Positions 17,595 through 25,934 of a stretch of 64,000 nucleotides of DNA are shown here, piece by piece. A model generated the notes under the pieces. The model saw only the letters and a list, made by a program, of their open reading frames with translations. It made no database searches and was not told the origin of the DNA. The stretch's first letter is position 1. Each line of letters opens with the position of its first letter. Origin of the DNA: Nocardiopsis sp. N85 (lineage in GTDB: Bacteria; Actinomycetota; Actinomycetes; Streptosporangiales; Streptosporangiaceae); contig NZ_JARBUT010000014.1 in the NCBI RefSeq assembly GCF_028882275.1, positions 1 to 64,000 of the forward strand, given 5' to 3'. A program made the translations under genes and the position numbers.

Positions 17595-20500
17595 ATGCGT
17601 GAGGGCCGGTGGACGACCGTCACCGAGTCGGACTTCGACCACGAGCACCGCGGGCTGCAGACCATCCGCGAGCGGCTCCCCGACAGCGGTGTCTGGCACG
17701 CCTGGTCGAACTTCACCTTCACCGCCAACAGCGGCCATGTACGCGAGGTCGACCTGCTCGTGCTGTCCCCCAGCGGGCTGCACATGATCGAACTCAAGAA
17801 CTGGCACGGCAGCGTCACCACCGAGTACGGCACCTGGGTCCAGACCAGGCCGAACGGGGGCAGGCAGCCCCACGGCAACCCGAGGCACCTGGTGGAGCAG
17901 AAGGCCAAGGAGCTGGCCGGACTCCTGAAGCAGAAGGGCGTCCAGGGCGTCTACGTCTCCGGATCGGTCTGCTTCACGGACTCCTCCCTGCGGCTGCGGC
18001 TGCCCACCAACGACCAGAACGGCGTCCACTTCGTCGACGGCCTGCTGGAGATGCTCCACCGCCCGCCCTACGACGTGAAGCGTCGGATCACCGGCCCCCG
18101 CTGCACCCAGATCACCAACGGGCTGAAGCAGGTGGGCATTCACCGCAGCGACGCCCAGTACAAGGTGGGCCCCTACCTGCTGGACCGCAAGCCCTTCGAC
18201 ACCGGCCCCACCTGGGTGGACCACATCGCCCGCCACACGGACCTGGACGAGCAGGTGCGCGTGCGCGTCTACCTCGTCGAGCGCGGCGCCAGCGCCGCGA
18301 TGAAGAAGTCCGTGGAGAACGCGGCCCGCCGTGAGTCCGACGTCCTGAACCGCTTCCAGCACCCCGGGGTCGTCCGGTTCAAGCAGTACGACCCCTCCGG
18401 CCACCGCTCCGGCCCCGCCCTCATCTTCGAGCACGACCCCAGGACCCTCCGGCTGGACGAGTACCTCATCCGGTACGGCGACAGGCTCGACATCCTCACC
18501 CGGATGTCGCTGGTGCGCCAGCTCTCCGAGACCGTGCGCTCGGCGCACTCCCGCCGCATCCACCACCGCACGCTCTCCGCGCACGCGGTCCACGTGGCCC
18601 CGGGGCCGTCCCGGGGCGACGGCGACGAGTCCCGCTGGCTGGCCCCCCGCCTGCGGATCTCCGACTGGCAGGTCGCCGTGCGCCACAGCGGGCGCGAGGA
18701 CACCCGGCGGTTCGCGCCGACCTCGCTGTCCCTGGGGCACGTCTCCGACCGGGCCGACGCCTACCTCGCACCCGAGCTGAGCGCCAGCCGCCCCGACCCC
18801 GTCCACCTCGACGTGTACGGCCTGGGAGTGCTGGCCTACCTGCTCGCCACCGGCCGGGCCCCCGCCGCGAGCCAGGCCGAACTGCTCGCCCGCCTGGAGG
18901 CGGGCGAGGGGCTGCGTCCCAGCGCCGTCGTGGACGGCCTGTCCCAGGACATCGACGAGCTGGTCCAGGCCGCCACCGCCTACCGCCCCGAGCAGCGGCT
19001 GGCCAGCGTCGACGAGTTCCTGGAGATGCTGGAGTACGTCGAGGACGCCCTGACCACTCCGGGCCCCTCCTCGCACGAGCCCGAGCAGGACCCGCTGGAG
19101 GCCTCCCCGGGCGACGTCCTGGGCGGGCGCTGGGAGGTCCAGCGTCAGTTGGGCACCGGCTCCACGAGTCGGGCCCTTCTGGTCCGCGACCTCACCGTGG
19201 ACCCCCAGGTGAAGGGGGCCCGCCCCCTGGCCGTGCTCAAGGTGGCCCTGTCCGACAGTCGCGGCCAGATCCTGGCCCGCGAAGCCGAGATCCTCGGCAC
19301 GCTGCGTGCCCACCAGGGCATCATCCGCCTGGTCGAGCCCGAACCGCTGACCCTGGGCGGGCGCACCGTCCTGGCGCTGGAGTACGTGGGCGACGAGCGC
19401 CCGGACGAGGACCGCACCTCCTCCCGGGGCGCTCCGCGCCGCCGGGAGGAGACCGTGGCCCGCCAGCTCCGCGAGAGCGGGCGGATGAAGGTCGACCAGC
19501 TGTACGCCTACGGTGACTACCTGTTCGGCGCGGTGGACTCCCTGGAGAGCGAGGGCATCTGGCACCGCGACATCAAGCCGGACAACATCGCCATCCGGGT
19601 GCGCACCAACCGCACGCGGGAACTGGTACTCATCGACTTCTCCCTGGCCGGATACCCGGCCAAGGCCGTCGAGGCGGGTACCGACGGCTACCTCGACCCG
19701 TTCATCGGCGGACTCAAGCGCTCGGTCTACGACAACCACGCCGAGCGCTACGCCATCGCGGTCACTCTGCACGAGATGGCCTCGGGTGAGCTGCCCCGCT
19801 GGGGCGACGGCAGCGTCGTTCCCGCACAGACCGACCCCGAGGAGTGGCCCCAGCCGCAGATCGCCGCCGAGGCCTTCGACCCCGCGGTCCGCGAGGGGCT
19901 GGAGAAGTTCTTCCGCAAGGCGCTCCACCGCGACGCCGCGCAGCGCTTCGGCGACCTCAAACCCATGCGGGACCGGTGGCGCAAGATCTTCCTGGACGCG
20001 CAGAACAGGCCGTCCTCGGGGCACCCGACCACCGCCCACCCCGCGCTGACGGGAACGGCCTCGACCGGCGATGCCGCCCGGACCCTCGACGGAGCCCCCG
20101 CGTCGGTGGTCCCCGACGCCGAACCCCTGACGGCCGAGCAACAGCGGGACGAATTGGCGCGGGCGGCCACCCGAGAGACCCACCTGTCGGCCGCCGGTTT
20201 GAGCCCGATGGCGGAGTCCTCCCTGTACGACCTGGGCGTCACCACGGTCGGTGAACTCCTTGACCACAGCCAGCGCAAATTCCTCAACGCACCCGGAATG
20301 GGGGCCAAGACCCGCGGTGAGATCCAGCGCCGCCAGCGCGAGTGGGGCGAACGGCTGCGGCCGACCGCCGACTCGCCGCTCACCCCGGAGGGCCGCGAAA
20401 AGGCCGCGGAGGAGCTGGATCGCAGCGACCTGGAGATGGCGCTAGCCGACAGCCTCGTGGAGCACGACGGCTCCGCGCCGCTGCCCGGCGACGCCCTGCG

Positions 20501-22202
20501 CTCGGTCAGCCTGGACGCCCTGGCCACTCTGTTCGTGCCCAAGCGCAACAACAACGGGTCCAACGGGAACACGGTGGAGACGGTCCGCCTGCTGCTGCGG
20601 CTCCCCGACGAACAGGGCGTGCTGCCCGGTATCGCCGTCTGGCCGCGGCAGAAGGACGTCGCCGAGATCGTCGGGCTCAACCCGGCCAGCGTCTCCCTGT
20701 CCCTCAAGGAACAGCGCAAGCGCTGGAAGGGGCTGCCGGCCTTCCAGACGCTGCGCGAAGAGGTCATCGACCTGCTCCGGGAGCGGGGCCGGACCGCCTC
20801 CGTCGCCGAGGTCGCCGACGCGCTGATCGTCCGCCGCGGCACCCGGCTGCGGGGACGCGAGCGCCGCAGGGCACTTGCTCTGGCCGCGGTGCGCGCCGTG
20901 GTCGAGGTGGAGCAGCTCGTCCCGGAGGAGGCGGCCTTCCTCCACCAGGCCAACCGCAGGGCCGCGGACGCGGACATGAGCGCCGGTCTGCTGGCCCTGG
21001 AGGTGGGGGAGGACGAGGCCCCCGACACCCCGTCCGCCCCGGGCCTGCTCGACTACGCCGTGCGCCTGGGCCGGGTCGCCGACCGGCTGGGCCAGCAGGA
21101 CACCCTGCCCACCACGGCCACCGTGCTCGCGGAACTGGGCGCGGTGGATCCGCCCCCCGGCAGGGTGGAGTGGAACGAGCGCCGCCTGGTGGAGATGGCC
21201 GCCGCCGCCTCGACCAACGCGGCGGTGACCCCGCGCTTGGAGATCTACCCGCGCGACCTGTCTCTGGTGCGGGCCCTGCGCCTGTCCCAGGCCGGTCTGG
21301 TGCGAGAGATCCACGGTCTACCGTGGGCGAACCAGCCCGGCCTGCCCCCCGGAGAGATCCACGAGCGGGTGCGGGCCCGGTTCCCGGAGCTGGTGGACGC
21401 CCGCGGGCGTCGGGAACTGCCTGTGGGGGGTCCGCTCACCAAGGCTTTGAAGGACGCCGGTTTCGACCTGGTGCTGGCCACGCGCGAGAACACCGGAACA
21501 CTGCGCTACCTCCCGCCGAGGGAGTCGGCGGAGTCCAGCTACATGAGCATGGGCGGTCGGCGCCGCAACACGCGCGTCGGAGCGTTCACCCGCTACGCCG
21601 ACGACCCGCAGATCGCGGACGCCGCAGCGGCGGAGGAACACCTGGCCGCCTCCGCCCGCAGGGATGGGTTCCGGGTGCTGACCGTGCGCACCGGGCTGAG
21701 CCCGCTCGCGGTGGCGGAGCTGTCCGAGACCGGTGGCCGGTTCGCGGCCGAGCAGGTCTCCGTCACGGCGCTGTTCCTGGAGGCCCTGCACGCGCTGGTG
21801 GACCCCAAACCCAAGCCGAGCTGGGAGACGGTCCTCAAGGCGGACGCCGCACCGGCGGGCTCCAACGCGGCGCGCAGGTTCGCCGAGTACGCGACCACGG
21901 CGTGGAGCCGGGTCGAACCGAGACTGCGCGAGCTGCTGGCATCGGGGACGGGTACGAGCCTGCCGCCGGTGCTGATGACCGAAACCGGGGTCTTCGCCCG
22001 CTACGACGCGATGGACGTCCTGCACCGGCTCGCCGAGGTGTCCCGGCAGGGCGCACGCGGGCTGTGGATGCTCTGCCCGCAGGACGACCCCGCGCGCGAA
22101 CCCCGTCTGGGCGGGGTCGCCGTGCCCTACCAGGCGGCACTGGGCGAGTGGGTCCGGCTGTCCGACGCATGGGTGAACAACCTGCACCGCTCCGGCGGAT
22201 GA
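17595..22202 (+). CDS. pglW: BREX type 2 protein PglW: NERD domain, pseudokinase and Ser/Thr kinase
   Basis: About 1535 residues. An N-terminal NERD nuclease-related domain (EVDLLVLSPSGLHMIELKNWHG) is followed by two kinase-like domains. The first (residues ~210-470) has HRTLS where HRDLK is expected, so is probably inactive. The second (~510-810) has GTGSTSRALLVRD, HRDIKPDN near residue 656 and IDFSLAG in place of DFG. Next is a helix-hairpin-helix-like module (LYDLGVTTVGELLDHS, PGMGAKTRGEI) resembling the RNA polymerase alpha C-terminal fold, then a long alpha-helical C-terminus. PglW is the kinase of the phage growth limitation/BREX type 2 system. ATG 17595 with a spaced GGAG is favoured over the GTG at 17553. 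It begins the six-gene pgl-brx operon. Confidence 0.93.
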   Translation: MREGRWTTVTESDFDHEHRGLQTIRERLPDSGVWHAWSNFTFTANSGHVREVDLLVLSPSGLHMIELKNWHGSVTTEYGTWVQTRPNGGRQPHGNPRHLVEQKAKELAGLLKQKGVQGVYVSGSVCFTDSSLRLRLPTNDQNGVHFVDGLLEMLHRPPYDVKRRITGPRCTQITNGLKQVGIHRSDAQYKVGPYLLDRKPFDTGPTWVDHIARHTDLDEQVRVRVYLVERGASAAMKKSVENAARRESDVLNRFQHPGVVRFKQYDPSGHRSGPALIFEHDPRTLRLDEYLIRYGDRLDILTRMSLVRQLSETVRSAHSRRIHHRTLSAHAVHVAPGPSRGDGDESRWLAPRLRISDWQVAVRHSGREDTRRFAPTSLSLGHVSDRADAYLAPELSASRPDPVHLDVYGLGVLAYLLATGRAPAASQAELLARLEAGEGLRPSAVVDGLSQDIDELVQAATAYRPEQRLASVDEFLEMLEYVEDALTTPGPSSHEPEQDPLEASPGDVLGGRWEVQRQLGTGSTSRALLVRDLTVDPQVKGARPLAVLKVALSDSRGQILAREAEILGTLRAHQGIIRLVEPEPLTLGGRTVLALEYVGDERPDEDRTSSRGAPRRREETVARQLRESGRMKVDQLYAYGDYLFGAVDSLESEGIWHRDIKPDNIAIRVRTNRTRELVLIDFSLAGYPAKAVEAGTDGYLDPFIGGLKRSVYDNHAERYAIAVTLHEMASGELPRWGDGSVVPAQTDPEEWPQPQIAAEAFDPAVREGLEKFFRKALHRDAAQRFGDLKPMRDRWRKIFLDAQNRPSSGHPTTAHPALTGTASTGDAARTLDGAPASVVPDAEPLTAEQQRDELARAATRETHLSAAGLSPMAESSLYDLGVTTVGELLDHSQRKFLNAPGMGAKTRGEIQRRQREWGERLRPTADSPLTPEGREKAAEELDRSDLEMALADSLVEHDGSAPLPGDALRSVSLDALATLFVPKRNNNGSNGNTVETVRLLLRLPDEQGVLPGIAVWPRQKDVAEIVGLNPASVSLSLKEQRKRWKGLPAFQTLREEVIDLLRERGRTASVAEVADALIVRRGTRLRGRERRRALALAAVRAVVEVEQLVPEEAAFLHQANRRAADADMSAGLLALEVGEDEAPDTPSAPGLLDYAVRLGRVADRLGQQDTLPTTATVLAELGAVDPPPGRVEWNERRLVEMAAAASTNAAVTPRLEIYPRDLSLVRALRLSQAGLVREIHGLPWANQPGLPPGEIHERVRARFPELVDARGRRELPVGGPLTKALKDAGFDLVLATRENTGTLRYLPPRESAESSYMSMGGRRRNTRVGAFTRYADDPQIADAAAAEEHLAASARRDGFRVLTVRTGLSPLAVAELSETGGRFAAEQVSVTALFLEALHALVDPKPKPSWETVLKADAAPAGSNAARRFAEYATTAWSRVEPRLRELLASGTGTSLPPVLMTETGVFARYDAMDVLHRLAEVSRQGARGLWMLCPQDDPAREPRLGGVAVPYQAALGEWVRLSDAWVNNLHRSGG

Positions 22203-22219
22203 CGATGGACGACGACTTC

Positions 22220-22248
22220 GGCCCCGGGGAGCAGTCGAACCCGGGGCC
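22220..22248 (+). other. Hairpin between pglW and pglX
   Basis: GGCCCCGGG (22220-22228) and CCCGGGGCC (22240-22248) form a perfect nine-base stem with an 11-base loop. It ends about 16 bases before the pglX ribosome binding site (GGGGGAGGGA, 22265-22274). It could tune the PglW:PglX ratio by partial termination or mRNA processing. Confidence 0.5.
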
Positions 22249-22278
22249 TGTAGAAGCACACGATGGGGGAGGGACCGC

Positions 22279-25200
22279 GTGGTCGACCACAAGGCGTTGC
22301 TGAACGATCTGAAGCGCCAGGTCAAGGAAGCCGAGACCGATCTCGCCGCGCAGGTCGGGGCGCTGCCCGAGGTGAAGGACCGGCTGGACGATGAGTACCG
22401 GCGGGCGTTCCGGCTCAACCGCACGGCGGCCACCTGGAACTCCTGGCTGGACGAGCGAGTCACCCAGGCCGCGGCGGCATGGGTGCTGGCCACGGTGTTC
22501 GTGCGGTTCGCCGAGGACAACCGCCTGATCCCTGAGCCGTACCTGGCCGCGCCCGACATCGAGCGCCGCGACCTGGCCGAGGCCCGGTACGGGGCGTACG
22601 TGGAGACCGATGACGACCCGACGTACCGGGGGTGGCTGGAGCGGGCCTTTGCGGAGCTGGGTGCGGGGCAGGTCGGCGGGCTGCTGTTCCATCCGGACCA
22701 CAACCCGCTGTACCAAATTCCGCTGTCCCACGACGGCGCGCGCGCCCTGGTGGAGTTCTGGCGCGAGCGGGACGCGGAGGGCGTGCTCGTCCACGACTTC
22801 ACGGACCCGTTGAACGAGGACGGGACGAAGGGGTGGGACACCCGCTTCCTGGGTGACTTGTACCAGGACCTGTCGGAGAACGCTCGCAAGACGTATGCCC
22901 TGCTCCAGACCCCGGAGTTCGTGGAGGAGTTCATCCTCGACCGGACAATGAACCCGGCGGTGCGGGAGTTCGGGTACCGGGAACTGAAGATGATCGACCC
23001 GACGTGCGGGTCCGGTCACTTCGTGCTGGGAGCCTTCCGGCGGCTGGTGAGGCTGTGGGCCGAGGGGCAGCCGGGCATGGACGCGCACGAGCGGGTGCGG
23101 GCGGCGCTGGACTCGGTGCACGGGGTGGACATCAACCCGTTCGCGGTGGCGATCGCTCGGTTTCGGCTGCTGGTGGCGGCAATGGCAGCGGCGAACATCC
23201 GAACGTTCGCTGAGGCGGGTAGGTACGACTGGCCAATTCATTTGGCTGTAGGTGACTCACTCATCAAGGCCCGCCAACTTGAACTCGATTTTGAGACCGA
23301 GGGGCCTGGCGACTCATTAACTTCGTTCGCGTACGCTACGGAGGATATCCACGAGCACAAGGAAATCCTGAAGCCGGGACGATACCACGTGGTAGTGGGA
23401 AATCCGCCGTACATTACGGTGAAAGATAAAAATCTAAATTCTCTATATCGAGAAATTTATGAATCTTGCTCAAGGGAATACGCCCTGTCGGTTCCTTTTG
23501 CTGAACGCTTTTTTGAGCTGGCGAGGCGAGGTGATTCCAGTGGCCTCAGGTGCGGGATCGTTGGTCAGATCACTTCGAATTCTTTTATGAGGCGCGAGTT
23601 TGGTGCCAAGCTGATTGAGAGTTTCTTTAAACAAGAAATAGAGCTGACTGAAGTAATTGATACTTCAGGCGCTCATATTCCAGGACATGGAACGCCAACA
23701 GTTATTCTGATTGGCGTGCCAAGAAAAGGTAGGGAGCGCTCAGAGAAGATTAGGACTGTCCGTGGTATCCAGGGGGAGCCGACTGCTCCGGAGAGGCCAG
23801 AAAAAGGTCGCGTCTGGTCGGAAATAGTAGAGCATATCGATGACCCTGGCTTTAGTGGCCAATGGGTATCTGTCGAAGATCTCGACCGGGCGCGGTACTT
23901 CAGCAGGCATCCGTGGATTCTCAACGACGGTGGAGTTGAGATGATCGAGATGGTCGAGTCTAGAGCTTGTGAGCAGTTAAAAAATCGTCTGTCTCTCGGG
24001 ATTGGAGCCGCTGCGATATCTGGAGAAGACAGTGCTTACTTTCTTCCTTTGGGCGTGAAAGCTTCCGGGGAGAGCGTTGAAAATCTCGTTGCCATGGTAA
24101 CTGGCGAAGATGTTCGTGATCATGTGATTACGCCAAAAAATGAGACGATTTGGCCTTATGGAAGTGACCTGAGTCTAAATGGTGAAGCAGATATTCCAGG
24201 GATTCTGCGATACCTGTGGCCGAATAGGGTGCTGCTTCAAAACCGTAAACGGTTCGGAAGGTCGGTGTCTCTCATTGCGGGGTTCTCCTGGTATGAGTAT
24301 AGGGAATTCTATGAAGCTAAACTTCGCTTTCCGCTTTCGATTGCCTTTGCGGAGGTCGCGACGCATAATCACTTTGTTTTGGATCGAGGGGGGAGGGTGT
24401 TTAAGCAGACTGCTCCGATAATTAAATTGCGCGAAGACTCTAGTGTGGAAGAGTATTTGGGAATAATTGGAGTTCTCGATAGTTCTACTGCTGCGCTTTG
24501 GTTGAAGATGAATTGCCATAATAAGGGTGGGAGTGGGCTTGGTCGAGGTTTTCAGGATGAGGAGTGGGAGAATCGATACCAGTTCAATGGTAGTAATATT
24601 GAACGTTTTCCTCTTCCTTCTGCATGCCCTACTGGGCTCGCCATCGCACTTGACTCCTTTGCGCAGAGGCTCTCTGTCACCTCGCCTTCTGCCCTGACCG
24701 CTGAGAGTTTTCCCACCGCCGCCGCTTTGCGTAAAGCACGAATCCAATGGGAATCTCTTCGCAGGCAGATGATCTTCCTCCAGGAAGAACTCGACTGGCA
24801 GGTCTACTCCCTCTACAACCTCCACAACGAAGACCTGCGCACTCCCGCCTCCGTAGACATTACTGAGATCTCCCTCGGCGAGCGCGCCTTCGAGATCGTG
24901 CTCGCCCGCAAGCTTGAGGCCGGTGAAGTCTCTACAGCGTGGTTCACCCGTCACGGCTCCACCCCCATCACCGAGATCCCCTCCCACTGGCCCGAGGAGT
25001 ACCGCCAGGTCGTCCAGAAGCGCATCGACGCCATGACCTCCTCCCGGGCCATCGGTATGGTCGAGCGACCCGAGTACAAGCGCCGCTGGGCCACCGAGGG
25101 CTGGGACTCCCTCCAGGACAAGGCACTGCGCTCCTGGTTGCTGGACCGGATGGAGGCCCGCGAGCTCTGGTTCGACGACAACGACCTGCCCTCCCTCAGC

Positions 25201-25881
25201 ACCCTGTCCCAGCTCGCCGACACGCTCTCCCGCGACGAGGACTTCTCCTCCGTCGCCCGCATCTACGCCCCTCGCCAGGAACTGGCCGACCTCGTCGCCG
25301 ACCTCATCACCGACGAGCACGTCCCCTTCATCCCCGCCCTGCGCTACAAGCCCTCCGGCCTGAAGAAGCGCGAGGACTGGGAGCGGACCTGGGCGCAGCA
25401 GCGCGAGGAGGACGCCGCACCCGACGAGCCTGCCAAGCGCAGGATCCGGGACAAGATCAAGGTCCCGCCCAAGTACACCTCCGCCGACTTCCTGCGTCCT
25501 ACCTACTGGAGGGCGCGGGGCAAGCTCGACGTGCCCAAGGAGCGGTTCATCTCCTACGGCTCGGCCAATGTCGCCACCCCCCACCTGTACGGCTGGGCGG
25601 GCTGGGACCACCGCGAGCAGGCCCACGCCCTGACCGCGTACATCGCCACACAGCCCCTGTCGGACGAGGAGATCGCGCCCTTCCTGGCCGGGCTGCTGGA
25701 GCTCCAGCCCTGGCTGGACCAGTGGCACGGTGAGTTCGAGCCGATGTTCAGCGGTTCCCCCGCCGGATACTTCGCCGCCTACCGGCAGCAGAAACAGGGC
25801 GAGCACGGACTGACCGACGACGACCTGAGGGCATGGCGACCGGCCGCGGCCACCCGCGGCCGTCGAACGACGAAGAAGTAG
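22279..25881 (+). CDS. pglX: BREX type 2 DNA methyltransferase PglX
   Basis: A 1200-residue N6-adenine methyltransferase. The AdoMet site is DPTCGSGHFVLGA (near residue 240) and the catalytic motif is GNPPY (near 374). In BREX it marks host DNA and is needed for discrimination of phage. The GTG at 22279 has a strong GGGGGAGGGA before it. Composition changes sharply inside the gene: 23401-23460 holds only 18 G+C of 60 and 24421-24480 holds 23 of 60, whereas 25381-25440 holds 46 of 60. The AT-rich block (about 23220-24720) follows the catalytic region, where target recognition is expected. The reading frame stays intact throughout. Confidence 0.94.
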   Translation: MVDHKALLNDLKRQVKEAETDLAAQVGALPEVKDRLDDEYRRAFRLNRTAATWNSWLDERVTQAAAAWVLATVFVRFAEDNRLIPEPYLAAPDIERRDLAEARYGAYVETDDDPTYRGWLERAFAELGAGQVGGLLFHPDHNPLYQIPLSHDGARALVEFWRERDAEGVLVHDFTDPLNEDGTKGWDTRFLGDLYQDLSENARKTYALLQTPEFVEEFILDRTMNPAVREFGYRELKMIDPTCGSGHFVLGAFRRLVRLWAEGQPGMDAHERVRAALDSVHGVDINPFAVAIARFRLLVAAMAAANIRTFAEAGRYDWPIHLAVGDSLIKARQLELDFETEGPGDSLTSFAYATEDIHEHKEILKPGRYHVVVGNPPYITVKDKNLNSLYREIYESCSREYALSVPFAERFFELARRGDSSGLRCGIVGQITSNSFMRREFGAKLIESFFKQEIELTEVIDTSGAHIPGHGTPTVILIGVPRKGRERSEKIRTVRGIQGEPTAPERPEKGRVWSEIVEHIDDPGFSGQWVSVEDLDRARYFSRHPWILNDGGVEMIEMVESRACEQLKNRLSLGIGAAAISGEDSAYFLPLGVKASGESVENLVAMVTGEDVRDHVITPKNETIWPYGSDLSLNGEADIPGILRYLWPNRVLLQNRKRFGRSVSLIAGFSWYEYREFYEAKLRFPLSIAFAEVATHNHFVLDRGGRVFKQTAPIIKLREDSSVEEYLGIIGVLDSSTAALWLKMNCHNKGGSGLGRGFQDEEWENRYQFNGSNIERFPLPSACPTGLAIALDSFAQRLSVTSPSALTAESFPTAAALRKARIQWESLRRQMIFLQEELDWQVYSLYNLHNEDLRTPASVDITEISLGERAFEIVLARKLEAGEVSTAWFTRHGSTPITEIPSHWPEEYRQVVQKRIDAMTSSRAIGMVERPEYKRRWATEGWDSLQDKALRSWLLDRMEARELWFDDNDLPSLSTLSQLADTLSRDEDFSSVARIYAPRQELADLVADLITDEHVPFIPALRYKPSGLKKREDWERTWAQQREEDAAPDEPAKRRIRDKIKVPPKYTSADFLRPTYWRARGKLDVPKERFISYGSANVATPHLYGWAGWDHREQAHALTAYIATQPLSDEEIAPFLAGLLELQPWLDQWHGEFEPMFSGSPAGYFAAYRQQKQGEHGLTDDDLRAWRPAAATRGRRTTKK

Positions 25882-25934
25882 CCGCGGCGGGCACGGCGGG
25901 TCCGGCGGAAGCGAAGGAGAGGTAGTACACCCCC

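Noticed and set aside
17535..20267. 910-residue open frame on the minus strand opposite pglW
   Set aside because: It mirrors the codon structure of pglW in a GC-rich genome, has no domain and is fully covered by a well-supported gene.
22220..22260. tRNA T-arm-like sequence (AGTCGAACCC)
   Set aside because: No acceptor, D or anticodon arms flank it; it is a simple hairpin before pglX.
24388..24393. Run of six G in pglX as a phase-variation switch
   Set aside because: Known pglX slippage involves longer G tracts; six G within an intact frame is not good evidence.
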